DNA of 64,000 bases from Formosa sediminum (GTDB taxonomy: Bacteria; Bacteroidota; Bacteroidia; Flavobacteriales; Flavobacteriaceae), in assembly GCF_007197735.1 (NCBI RefSeq), contig NZ_CP041637.1:2575001-2639000 (forward strand), read 5' to 3'. Under the pieces are notes generated by a model, which had not been told where the DNA came from, made no database searches, and worked only from the letters and a program-made list of their open reading frames with translations. Position 1 is the first letter of the stretch; each line of letters opens with the position of its first letter. Both the position numbers and the translations under genes were made by a program. Shown piece by piece: positions 53,393 through 61,869 of this stretch.

Positions 53393-53496
53393 TAGTAAGT
53401 GTGCATTAGACTTTTAAAGTCATAACTATTATTATGATGGTAAAGATAAATAATTAATGTAGGGGTTTAAATTTTAATTAACTATAGCAAGCTACC

Positions 53497-53564
53497 ATTC
53501 ATCGACACATACATAGTAGTTAAACTAAATTACAATTTTTCAAGCAATCACTATAGTAATTTTG
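53497..53564 (+). promoter_or_regulatory. LytTR-type site and promoter of the receiver-glycosyltransferase gene
   Basis: ATTCATCGA (53497-53505) is 51 bp before TAATTTTG (53557-53564). A weak partner AATTAACTA starts 21 bp upstream. The -7 box fixes the start codon at the ATG at 53595. Confidence 0.6.
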
Positions 53565-53594
53565 GATTATCAAAAATGTATAAATCAGATTATT

Positions 53595-54776
53595 ATGAAA
53601 ATTCTAGCTATAGATGACCAGCAATTAGTTTTATTGCCTTTACAAAAACGATTAGTAGACTTAGGTTATGTAGTACAAATAGAAACTAATGCAGAAAAAG
53701 GCTTAGAGATTTATAATAGTTTTCTACCAGATTTAGTTATTGTAGATATAAATATGCCTGGAATTTCTGGGTTAGATATTGTAAAGCATATTAGACATTC
53801 TGAAAATCCAGACACGCCAATTATGGTGCTTTCTGGAAATACTCAAGATAGTGTGATTACAGAAGGGTTTGATTTAGGTATTAATGATTATATGAAAAAG
53901 CCTTTAAGCTTAAACGAAATTAGTGCCCGCGTAAAACGATTAATAGGTGTTCCTGAGTTTCAAAATGACGTAGAAACCAGTAATGTCATGATTCAGCACC
54001 GTTGTGTAGGTGTGGTGATCCCTTGTTATAATGAAGAAGAGCGGTTGTTAAGTAATGCTTTTTTAAATTATATAGATAAGCATTCGGGGTATCATTTGTG
54101 TTTTGTAAACGATGGGAGTAAAGATAAAACGTTAGAAGTTTTACACAACATACAAAAAGGCAGAGAAGATTTTATTACTGTTTACGATTGCGAAAAAAAT
54201 GGAGGTAAAGCAGAAGCTGTACGTTTAGGGATGTTGCACATGTCTAAAAAAGCCGATTTAGATTATATCGGGTTTTTGGATGCCGATTTATCTACTGATT
54301 TAGCAGATTTTGATGATTTGGTTAAAACCATTGAAACCTCAGATTTTAAAATTGTAAGTGGATCTAGAATCTCTAGAATGGGTGCAAATATTACCAAAGA
54401 ATCTGCTAGAAAAATTATTAGTTTAACTATAAATTATATCATCAGAAAAATTTTAAAAATGGATTTTAAAGACACCCAATGTGGTGCCAAAATATTCAGT
54501 AAAGATGTTATTGATATTGCTTTTGGTGAAAAATTTGTTACCCAATGGATTTTTGATGTTGAAATTTTTAAAAGAATGAGTATTCACTTTGGATTAAAAA
54601 CAGCTAAATCGATGTTGTGCGAACAGCCTTTAAAACGTTGGATTCATGCCGATGGATCTAAATTATCTATGAAAGACTCTATAAAAATTGTTGGACAATT
54701 AGCACAAATAGCTTGGGTTTATCGTGGTAATAACGTAAAAAATAATAGTAAAAAATCACACTTAAGGGTAGCTTAA
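53595..54776 (+). CDS. Receiver domain fused to a family 2 glycosyltransferase
   Basis: 393 residues in two domains. Residues 1-120 are a complete receiver: acidic D7-D8, phospho-acceptor D51 (VIVDINMPGISG), switch serine in MVLSGNTQ and K in YMKKPLS. Residues about 137-380 are a GT2 domain of the dolichyl-phosphate mannose synthase type: VVIPCYNEEERLLS, FVNDGSKDKTL, the donor-metal motif D229-A-D231 and later DTQCGAKIF. No membrane segment. The fusion suggests glycosyl transfer switched by phosphorylation. A LytTR-type box is upstream, and it is divergent from the membrane-protein operon. Confidence 0.88.
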   Translation: MKILAIDDQQLVLLPLQKRLVDLGYVVQIETNAEKGLEIYNSFLPDLVIVDINMPGISGLDIVKHIRHSENPDTPIMVLSGNTQDSVITEGFDLGINDYMKKPLSLNEISARVKRLIGVPEFQNDVETSNVMIQHRCVGVVIPCYNEEERLLSNAFLNYIDKHSGYHLCFVNDGSKDKTLEVLHNIQKGREDFITVYDCEKNGGKAEAVRLGMLHMSKKADLDYIGFLDADLSTDLADFDDLVKTIETSDFKIVSGSRISRMGANITKESARKIISLTINYIIRKILKMDFKDTQCGAKIFSKDVIDIAFGEKFVTQWIFDVEIFKRMSIHFGLKTAKSMLCEQPLKRWIHADGSKLSMKDSIKIVGQLAQIAWVYRGNNVKNNSKKSHLRVA

Positions 54777-54791
54777 ATTTATTATAATAAT

Positions 54792-55268
54792 ATGAAGGTT
54801 GGATTAATTCTTATATTCCATAATAACGAAGATACCATTAACAAACAGTTTTTTAATAGCATTTTTGAGCTTTCAAAACAGATACATTTAAGTCTTATTA
54901 ATAATGGAAGTACAGATAATACATTGCAAAAACTTAGAGATATTGAGCAAATGTATTCTTCAAATTTATCGTTAATAGATATTAAAAAATATAAAGGAAC
55001 TACTGCAGCCATAAAAGCAGGAGTCAGGTATTTATCTAAACACGGTGAATTTAAATATATCGGATTTTTAACCATACAATCTATTTCTAATATGAAACAC
55101 GTTAGTAAAATAATTCAACTTATTAAAACACGTTATGATTTAATTGTAATGTACAATGCTAAAGTTGCAGCAACTAAACCTTTTGAGCGCAAACTGTTTA
55201 AGAATACATTTTCTATGCATGATTTTAGTACATATTTTAAGTCTTATTTTGATGTTACTGGGGTTTAA
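54792..55268 (+). CDS. Truncated, probably inactive GT2-like protein
   Basis: 158 residues aligned to the first two thirds of the GT2 domain just upstream: VGLILIFHNNEDTINKQFFN for the first strand, INNGSTDNTLQKL for the nucleotide loop and YIGFLTIQSISNMKH where the partner has a D-A-D metal site. The acidic residues are replaced by T-I-Q, so transferase activity is unlikely. It lies 15 bp after the fusion gene. It could be a decaying duplicate or a regulatory pseudoenzyme. Confidence 0.75.
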   Translation: MKVGLILIFHNNEDTINKQFFNSIFELSKQIHLSLINNGSTDNTLQKLRDIEQMYSSNLSLIDIKKYKGTTAAIKAGVRYLSKHGEFKYIGFLTIQSISNMKHVSKIIQLIKTRYDLIVMYNAKVAATKPFERKLFKNTFSMHDFSTYFKSYFDVTGV

Positions 55269-55378
55269 ATTTAGATTAAAGTACGATTTAGTAGTGGTAT
55301 ATAGCGTTTCTAAAAAATCCTTATTTTAGAGCTGTAATCAAATATTTTGATTATTTATAACACTGCAATTTTATTATA

Positions 55379-56036
55379 TTGACTGCCATTCCAAACATTT
55401 CTTTTAAGAGTAGTGAAGGCGCTACAGATATAGAGTTTTTATGTTTAGACGAATTGTTTACTAGAATCGAGGCAGATCCCAATCACAATCCTCAAGAACC
55501 TCACAGAATTACTTTTTTTGCCTTATTAATTGTTACAGCTGGTGAAGGGCAACATCAAGTAGATTTAATAGATTACAATATATATATAAACGGGCGATGT
55601 AGTTAAAATAGCAAAAGGGCAAGTCCATGCATTTACAGATTATATCAATTACGAAGGGTATCTAGTGGTTTTTACTGAAAATTTTGTGTTGAAATATTTT
55701 TCTAAATCTTCAGTAAATTTTATTTCACACCTCTACAATTATCACATCTCTAAACCGTTGGTGCAAGCCGTTAATCTAAATCGCTTTTTTATATACCATG
55801 TTACTGAAGAACTTCAGAATACAAATACTTATGCGCAAAAAGCATTTACGTTAAATACCGCAAAGCATTTTATAGACTAATTTGTAATTTTAGAGATTAA
55901 AAGAGCCATGTCGACTTCAAATTATAGCTTAAAAGAAATAGGGCATGCAGCCGGCTTTAATAAAATTACAAATTTTACCAAATTCTTTAAAAAACATACT
56001 TCAGAAACTCCAAAGCAATTTCTAGCCAAGTTGTAA
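55379..56036 (+). pseudogene. Broken AraC family regulator
   Basis: Three fragments together make one AraC protein. The first 75 codons (from a TTG at 55379) end after a TA dinucleotide run at about 55577-55588. The second runs GDVVKIAKGQVHAFTDYIN in another frame to KHFID and a TAA at 55878-55880. The third continues in that frame (SLKEIGHAAGFNKITNFTKFFKK) to 56036 as the helix-turn-helix. So there is one frameshift at a microsatellite and one nonsense codon. Confidence 0.75.
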
Positions 56037-56211
56037 TCATACATTTCTGGATCCTGTTTTTAAACTTGATTACAACTATTATTTACTACATCACATTCAG
56101 CTATTAGTAGAAAAATAGTTTATGCTTTAGGTTTTAGATTTACCATTATTTGCCAACTATTCACCTTTTGTTTAATCTATTAGAATTAGATCTTTGAATA
56201 AAACTTAACTT

Positions 56212-56409
56212 ATGAGTTAAGTAACTATCTGTCCAACATATAGAGGGACATCAAAATTTAAAGCCTCAAACGGAATAACCATTTATGAAGCTATTCAGGA
56301 CGACGATTTATTAAAGAAAGTCGGTCAATTAAAAAAAGCGATGGAAAAATTTAAATCAAAAGCAGACGCGTTAGAAAAAGAATTGATTGCGTTAAAAGAA
56401 ACTTTATAG
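56212..56409 (+). pseudogene. Small gene with a stop at codon 3
   Basis: Starting from the ATG at 56212, codons read M-S-stop-V-T-I-C-P-T-Y-R-G-T-S-K-F-K and continue open to a TAG at 56407-56409, ending in a charged coiled coil (KKAMEKFKSKADALEKELIA). The frame looks coding apart from the TAA at 56218. The rest of the 56037-56554 gap shows no other gene. Confidence 0.5.
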
Positions 56410-56554
56410 GCTATTAATTTTACATAAATTTTAATTCACTTAGTGTTAGTTGTTAATTAATTGAAGTATTTATTTGGTTTTTGACAATAATTTAACATAT
56501 AAAAGAGGTTAAAATCGTAGGTTTATAATTTACATCATAATAATTTTAGATTAA

Positions 56555-57703
56555 ATGCATTTAAGTTTAAAATATAAAGAGATTAGAGAACAGTCTGTTG
56601 CGTTTTGTAGTCATTTACATATTGAAGATTATGCTATACAGGTGGTTCAATTTGCAAGTCCGCCCAAATGGCATTTAGCACACACCACTTGGTTTTTTGA
56701 AACCTTTATTTTAAAACCATACCTTAAAGATTATACAGTTTTTAACCCAGACTATAACTTTCTTTTTAATAGTTATTATAACAATGCTGGAGATAGAATT
56801 TTACAAGCCAATAGAGGGAATATGTCGCGGCCTACTACAGCCGAAATTTTAGAATATCGTACCTATGTCGATACTAAAATGCTGAATTTTTTAGAGCATC
56901 AAACCGATAAAACTATTATTGATTTGGTAATTCTTGGGTTAAATCATGAACAGCAACACCAAGAATTATTAGTGACAGACGTAAAATATATGTTTGGCCA
57001 TAATCCTATATTTCCTGTCTATCATTCCGATTATAATTTGGTTAAAGACCATAATTCTACTACAGGAAGTATTCATGTAAAAGCAGGAATATACACTGTG
57101 GGATATCAAGGTAATGGCTTTTGTTATGATAATGAATTGGGAGTACACCAAGTATATTTAAACGATTTTGAAATTTTAAATACCCTTGTCACCAATGGCG
57201 ACTATATAGATTTTATAGAATCTGGTGGATATACCGATTTTAATTTGTGGTTAGACGATGGTTGGTCTTGGGTTAATGCCAATAAAATAGCTGCTCCATT
57301 GTATTGGCATAACATCGATAAAGAATGGCATTATTACACTTTATCTGGACTTCAAAAAGTAGATCACGATGCCATATTAACTCATATTAACTATTACGAG
57401 GCTAATGCCTTCGCAGAGTGGAAAGATATGCGTTTACCTACCGAGTTTGAATGGGAAGTGGCTGCTCAACACTTTAGATGGGGAAAACGTTGGGAATGGA
57501 CTAATAGTGCCTATTTACCTTATCCCAATTTTGTGAAAGAACATGGTGCATTAGGCGAGTATAACGGTAAGTTTATGAGTAATAAAATGGTGTTAAGAGG
57601 GGCTTCTGTTGCAACATCTAACCACCATAGTAGATCTACATATCGTAATTTTTTTAACCCTTCGGAAAGCTGGCAATTTACCGGATTAAGATTAGTAAAA
57701 TAA
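56555..57703 (+). CDS. egtB: Ergothioneine biosynthesis protein EgtB
   Basis: 382 residues. EgtB is an iron enzyme joining trimethylhistidine (hercynine) to a sulfur donor with oxygen. The N-terminal DinB_2-like domain has metal ligands H43 (in KWHLAHTTWFFE) and H131-x3-H135 in NHEQQHQE. The C-terminal FGE-sulfatase-like domain (about 180-382) has NTLVTNGDYIDFIESGGY, RLPTEFEWEVAAQ and RGASVATSNHHSRSTYRNFF. The length is normal. It is immediately followed by egtD. Confidence 0.92.
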   Translation: MHLSLKYKEIREQSVAFCSHLHIEDYAIQVVQFASPPKWHLAHTTWFFETFILKPYLKDYTVFNPDYNFLFNSYYNNAGDRILQANRGNMSRPTTAEILEYRTYVDTKMLNFLEHQTDKTIIDLVILGLNHEQQHQELLVTDVKYMFGHNPIFPVYHSDYNLVKDHNSTTGSIHVKAGIYTVGYQGNGFCYDNELGVHQVYLNDFEILNTLVTNGDYIDFIESGGYTDFNLWLDDGWSWVNANKIAAPLYWHNIDKEWHYYTLSGLQKVDHDAILTHINYYEANAFAEWKDMRLPTEFEWEVAAQHFRWGKRWEWTNSAYLPYPNFVKEHGALGEYNGKFMSNKMVLRGASVATSNHHSRSTYRNFFNPSESWQFTGLRLVK

Positions 57704-58708
57704 ATGATTGAATTAGTAAAACAAAGCAAAAGTCAAAAGGTAAATACAGCTGAAACATTATATAATGTGTTTAGTGAGGAAGTCAATTCTGGACTAGAAC
57801 GTAATCCAAAATGTTTACCGTCTAAATATTTCTATGACCAAAAAGGAGATGCATTATTTGTAAAAATCATGAATCTTCCGGAGTACTATTTAACACGTAG
57901 TGAATTAGAAATTTTCCAACATAAAACCAATCAATTAATAAACGCTTTAGAATTACATCCTGAACGCTATTTTGAACTTGTAGAGTTGGGTGCCGGAGAT
58001 GGATTAAAAACTAAAGAATTACTTAAAGTTTTGGAGCATCAAAATTATAAATTCGATTATCTTCCTATAGACATATCTTCAAATGCTTTAAATCTTTTAG
58101 AAGATAACTTAAAGCAAGAACTCCCGAAGGTGTCTGTTAAAACTAAGCAAGGCGATTATTTTAAGGTGCTTGATGCTTTAAAAGAGAGTAAACATCCTAA
58201 AATTATTTTGTTTTTGGGATCTAATATTGGAAACATGTCTGATAGCGCTGCTACTAAATTTATGACTAAGCTAAGTGCTAATCTAAACCCAGAAGACAAG
58301 CTGTTGTTAGGTGTAGATTTAATCAAATCAAAATCGGTTGTCTTACCTGCATATAACGATAGTCAGGGAGTAACAGCTGCATTTAATTTAAATTTGTTAG
58401 CGCGTATAAATGCAGAATTGGGAGCTGATTTTAATTTAAATCAGTTTAAACATAAACCAGAGTATGATGAGAATGAAGGAATCGCAAAAAGTTTTATAGA
58501 GAGTTGTGTAAATCAAATAGTAACTATAAAGGCCCTTGGTAAATCTTTCAAATTTTTAAAAGGAGAAAAAATACACACTGAAATTTCTAGAAAATATAAT
58601 GATACACTTATTACGGAAATTATAGCCAATGCCAATTTTAGTTTAGATACCAAAATTTTAGATAGTAAGGCTTATTTTGCAGATTATATACTAACACGAA
58701 ACGCATAA
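57704..58708 (+). CDS. egtD: L-histidine N-alpha-methyltransferase EgtD
   Basis: 334 residues. EgtD uses three S-adenosylmethionine molecules to make hercynine from histidine, the step before EgtB. Its motifs are PSKYFYDQKGDALFVKIMNLPEYYLTR, LVELGAGDGLKTKELL (SAM site, near residue 105) and LFLGSNIGNMS near 170. The ATG directly follows the egtB stop and the gene overlaps the racemase-like gene by 1 bp, so the three are one operon. With egtB it should suffice for ergothioneine if a sulfur lyase (EgtE-like) exists elsewhere. Confidence 0.92.
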   Translation: MIELVKQSKSQKVNTAETLYNVFSEEVNSGLERNPKCLPSKYFYDQKGDALFVKIMNLPEYYLTRSELEIFQHKTNQLINALELHPERYFELVELGAGDGLKTKELLKVLEHQNYKFDYLPIDISSNALNLLEDNLKQELPKVSVKTKQGDYFKVLDALKESKHPKIILFLGSNIGNMSDSAATKFMTKLSANLNPEDKLLLGVDLIKSKSVVLPAYNDSQGVTAAFNLNLLARINAELGADFNLNQFKHKPEYDENEGIAKSFIESCVNQIVTIKALGKSFKFLKGEKIHTEISRKYNDTLITEIIANANFSLDTKILDSKAYFADYILTRNA

Positions 58709-59373
58709 TGACACATATAAAACTTGCTGTATTGGGGCTAGGAAGCCGAACTACAGCATATTATTTAAGTACATTAAATTTATTATATAATAATAAATTT
58801 GGTGCTTATGGTACGTGTCCATTATTTTTGTTAAATGTAGATTTTAATACTATAAATCCATTACTTCCCAATACATCTAAAGCATTATCTGCTATTGTTG
58901 GAGGTTATCTTAATTCACTAGATGCATTTGGAGCTCAGCATATTATAATTCCTAATATTACGCTTCATGAAACTGTAGATCAATTAAACGTGAATACCAC
59001 TGTTTTACACCCTATACATTTAACAATTTCTAAAATAAAAGCACAACACTGTTCAACTATTGTCCTTTTTGCTTCTATGTATTCCATGCAATCAGATTAT
59101 ATTAGATCTCACTTTAGGGCGCATGGCATCGACGTTTTATTACCTTCAAAAACAAATATGGAATTTATTGATAAGGTTAGGACAACGGTATATAATGGAA
59201 CAGAAACTCCAAATTTAATAGCTGCTTTTCATACCCTTTTAGATGATTATTCAAGAACTTATCCAGTGGTGTTAGGGTGTACAGAATTATCGGTATTAAA
59301 TCTTAAAACTAATCCAAATCTTATAGATATGGCGCAATTGCAAATGGAAACTGCGGTTAATCACATGCCATAA
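58708..59373 (+). CDS. Aspartate/glutamate racemase family protein lacking one catalytic cysteine
   Basis: 221 residues with the two-lobed racemase fold: LAVLGLGSRTTAYYL at the start, IIIPNITLHETVDQL near residue 80 and VVLGCTELSVLN near 188. Active members use two cysteines. C191 is present, but the first site reads IPN instead of IPCN, with N83 in place of cysteine. It is therefore probably not a racemase and may be a lyase or a decarboxylase-like relative. It is coupled to egtD by a 1-bp overlap, so a role around ergothioneine is plausible. Confidence 0.8.
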   Translation: MTHIKLAVLGLGSRTTAYYLSTLNLLYNNKFGAYGTCPLFLLNVDFNTINPLLPNTSKALSAIVGGYLNSLDAFGAQHIIIPNITLHETVDQLNVNTTVLHPIHLTISKIKAQHCSTIVLFASMYSMQSDYIRSHFRAHGIDVLLPSKTNMEFIDKVRTTVYNGTETPNLIAAFHTLLDDYSRTYPVVLGCTELSVLNLKTNPNLIDMAQLQMETAVNHMP

Positions 59374-59470
59374 ACATACCCGAAGTCTCACATTTACCAG
59401 TATTTGTTAAAGATGTATCAATATGTTTAAAGGTATACTGTGCACCTTTGTAATTATTAAACCTGTATTT

Positions 59471-60332
59471 ATGAAAATAGCAATCACATCTGCAAGCGGC
59501 AAGCTAGGTGCAGCCATTGTTCAAGCACTTGTAAAGGTAATAGGACAAGATCAGGTTGTAGCTATAGCACGAACACCTGAACACGCACAACATTTAGGAG
59601 TAAGAAGTTAGAGTAGGAGATTATAACAATCGCAAACAGTTTTATGCTGCATTACAAGGCATAGATCGTGTACTGCTAATTTCCGGAATGGATGCGCCCG
59701 AAAAACGAATTATTCAGCATAGATATGTTATTGAGGCAGCTAAGCAAAATAATGTAAATGAAATAGTTTATACCAGTATAGTAGGGGCAGAAAAAGGCAA
59801 TGCATTTAGTCCTATTGTACAAACAAACAGACAAACAGAACAAGATATTATAAACTTCGGTTTAGAGTATGTGATTGGTAGAAATGGAATTTATATAGAG
59901 CCTGATTTGGAATATATAGATACGTATGTAAAAGACGGTGAAATTAGAAATTGTGCTGCAGAAGGTATATGCACCTATACAAGCAGAACAGAGTTAGGTT
60001 TTGCTTATACCAAAATGCTACTTGAAGATAAACACAATAGGAATATATATAATTTGGTAGGACATGGTATTACACAACATGAACTTACAGATTATATTAA
60101 TCAAGTATATCAAACAGAACTGATATATAATTCTGTCTCAATTGAAGCTTATAAAGCTGATAGAATTGGAGAGTTAGGAGAATTTTTAGGAACTATTATT
60201 GCTGGTATTTATGAGGGTATTAAGAGTGGTGCAAACAAAGTGATTTCAGATTATGAAAAAGCGGCAGGTAGACCTCATAAATCTACATTAGAGCTTATTG
60301 AACATTTTTATAGCACAAATTACACTAATTAA
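59471..60332 (+). pseudogene. Frameshifted NmrA-like NAD(P)-binding protein
   Basis: The first part (MKIAITSASGKLGAAIVQAL to HLGVR, with the Rossmann-type GKLGAA loop) stops at a TAG at 59609. Deleting one A in AAGAAG just before joins it to VRVGDYNNRKQFYAALQGID and on to the end at 60332. The full product would be about 286 residues, normal for NmrA-like/SDR reductases. The second part may still be translated from 59688. One base is inserted. Confidence 0.75.
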
Positions 60333-60497
60333 TTAAGATCTAAATATCGATTTATCAAATTTACCTGTTAAAAGTAATACAAATCCACTCCCAATTGCCA
60401 TTGCAGATATTATTCCGGTAATACCATCTTCCAGTGGACTGAATTGAATTATTACACCTGCTAGAAATAGTATGGCTCCAATAATCCTTTCTTTAAT
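60333..60497 (-). pseudogene. Small membrane protein with a broken start
   Basis: An open frame of 54 codons encodes two membrane-length segments (IIGAILFLAGVIIQF and IISAMAIGSGFVLLLTG). The nearest ATG (60501) is out of frame and meets TAA at its third codon, while the coding frame itself has a TGA right before codon one. The start looks damaged. Confidence 0.45.
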
Positions 60498-60545
60498 TCA
60501 TGATAATAATTATTTGATTTCTTTAGTTGTAACAATATAAGTATT

Positions 60546-61556
60546 TTAGTTTGAAAACGTTTTGTAATACGACTTAATTAATTGTTCTACAGGTTTGTTT
60601 TGTGGTGTAAATCTAGCATCGTGTTCTCCACCAGATTCATCATGGTTTATAAACCATTTCCAAACAAACCCACCAGCAAACCAGTCTTCTCCCCAAAAGG
60701 TTTCAAATAATGCTTTTGTACAATTAACTTGAGCTTCAAGATTTACTTGTGTCATCGCGCGGTCACTATTCCAAGGTGCTTTTCCGCTATAATCTACACT
60801 TCTATACCCAAACTCTGTAAAAATAACAGATTTGTTATGAGTTTTAGAAAATTCAGAAACTGTAGTTTTATAAGGTTTTAGTCCTTGCATGGCATCTTCA
60901 AAGCTAGGTGTTTTATTTGGGCTTACAGGGAAGTAGGCATTAATACCAATATAATCTAAACGGTCCCAAAATGGGGTGTTTTCATATTCATCCCAATTTG
61001 CAGCATACGTTAATTTACCAGAATACACTTTTTTTATTTCGAGAATTAAAGTGTTCCAAAATTTAGGTCTAGCGCTTATAAAACGTTCTAATTCTGTACC
61101 AATACAAAACATATCAACATTAGAGTCTTCTGCCAACTTCGCATATTCTAATATGAATTTAGAATATGACGTTTCTAAAGTTTTCCAATGCGCTTCAGAA
61201 TTCATGGTTATATGACCTGTAAATTCACCATGTCTTACCCAAATTTGTGGTTTTAACATTATTTGCATGTGTTGTTTTTGCAAAGTTTCAATATAATGTT
61301 TTGCACCGGTTTTAGTTTTGCCAAACCATTGTCTTTCTGTATTATATTTAACATGAGGATGATTTAAATCTTGAATAAATCCAAAAGGCATTATCGCAGC
61401 ATAGTTAGCATGAATATTAACTAATGGTTTTATATTGTTTTCATTTACAGTATCTCTAGAAGAAACAAAACTCACACCATTAATTTTTTGAGATTGATTT
61501 TGACAAGAAACTATACTAAAAAGGAATAAAAAAAATAGGCAGTTAATTAATTTCAT
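60546..61556 (-). CDS. Lipoprotein glycoside hydrolase, GH113-like
   Basis: 336 residues. A lipoprotein signal ends at C18 (LFSIVSC). The TIM barrel contains FGFIQDLNHP, LKPQIWVRHGEFTGH, FCIGTELERF with E155 as likely acid/base and SVIFTEFGYRS with E248 as likely nucleophile, then FVWKWF. The pattern is that of GH113 enzymes, known as beta-mannanases, though specificity cannot be told here. It is attached to the envelope and stands alone; the neighbours give no substrate hint. Confidence 0.85.
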   Translation of the reverse strand: MKLINCLFFLFLFSIVSCQNQSQKINGVSFVSSRDTVNENNIKPLVNIHANYAAIMPFGFIQDLNHPHVKYNTERQWFGKTKTGAKHYIETLQKQHMQIMLKPQIWVRHGEFTGHITMNSEAHWKTLETSYSKFILEYAKLAEDSNVDMFCIGTELERFISARPKFWNTLILEIKKVYSGKLTYAANWDEYENTPFWDRLDYIGINAYFPVSPNKTPSFEDAMQGLKPYKTTVSEFSKTHNKSVIFTEFGYRSVDYSGKAPWNSDRAMTQVNLEAQVNCTKALFETFWGEDWFAGGFVWKWFINHDESGGEHDARFTPQNKPVEQLIKSYYKTFSN

Positions 61557-61869
61557 AGTGTTTTTTATAAACTTACAATGTAGTATAAATCTTGCAACTA
61601 TAATTCTAAAGTTTTGCTAAAGTTTGTGTTCTTTTCTTGGAAAATTAGCTGCGTGTTATTGTAACTTTTATTAAATGAAATGTTTATCGCGTTATATGTT
61701 TAACAAGGTTAGCATACATACTTCTTGTAAATGATCTAAGTAGCTATTGTTAAAAGTAGAATATTACAAACCTTACACTTGTTGTCCTAATTTAAATACT
61801 TTCTAAATAACATTAACCCTATAAGTTATTACCTTTAAATACGACCTAAGGTTTGATAATAATTTATTT
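61557..61869. other. Divergent intergenic region
   Basis: 313 bp between the GH113-like gene and the oxidoreductase gene. It is AT-rich, with no ORF, hairpin or copy of either regulatory motif found in this window. It presumably carries both divergent promoters. Confidence 0.6.

Noticed and set aside
53562-53594. A TTG start that would lengthen the receiver-glycosyltransferase by 11 residues.
   Set aside because: The TTG overlaps the predicted -7 promoter box (53557-53564), so it would not be transcribed; the ATG at 53595 starts a canonical receiver.
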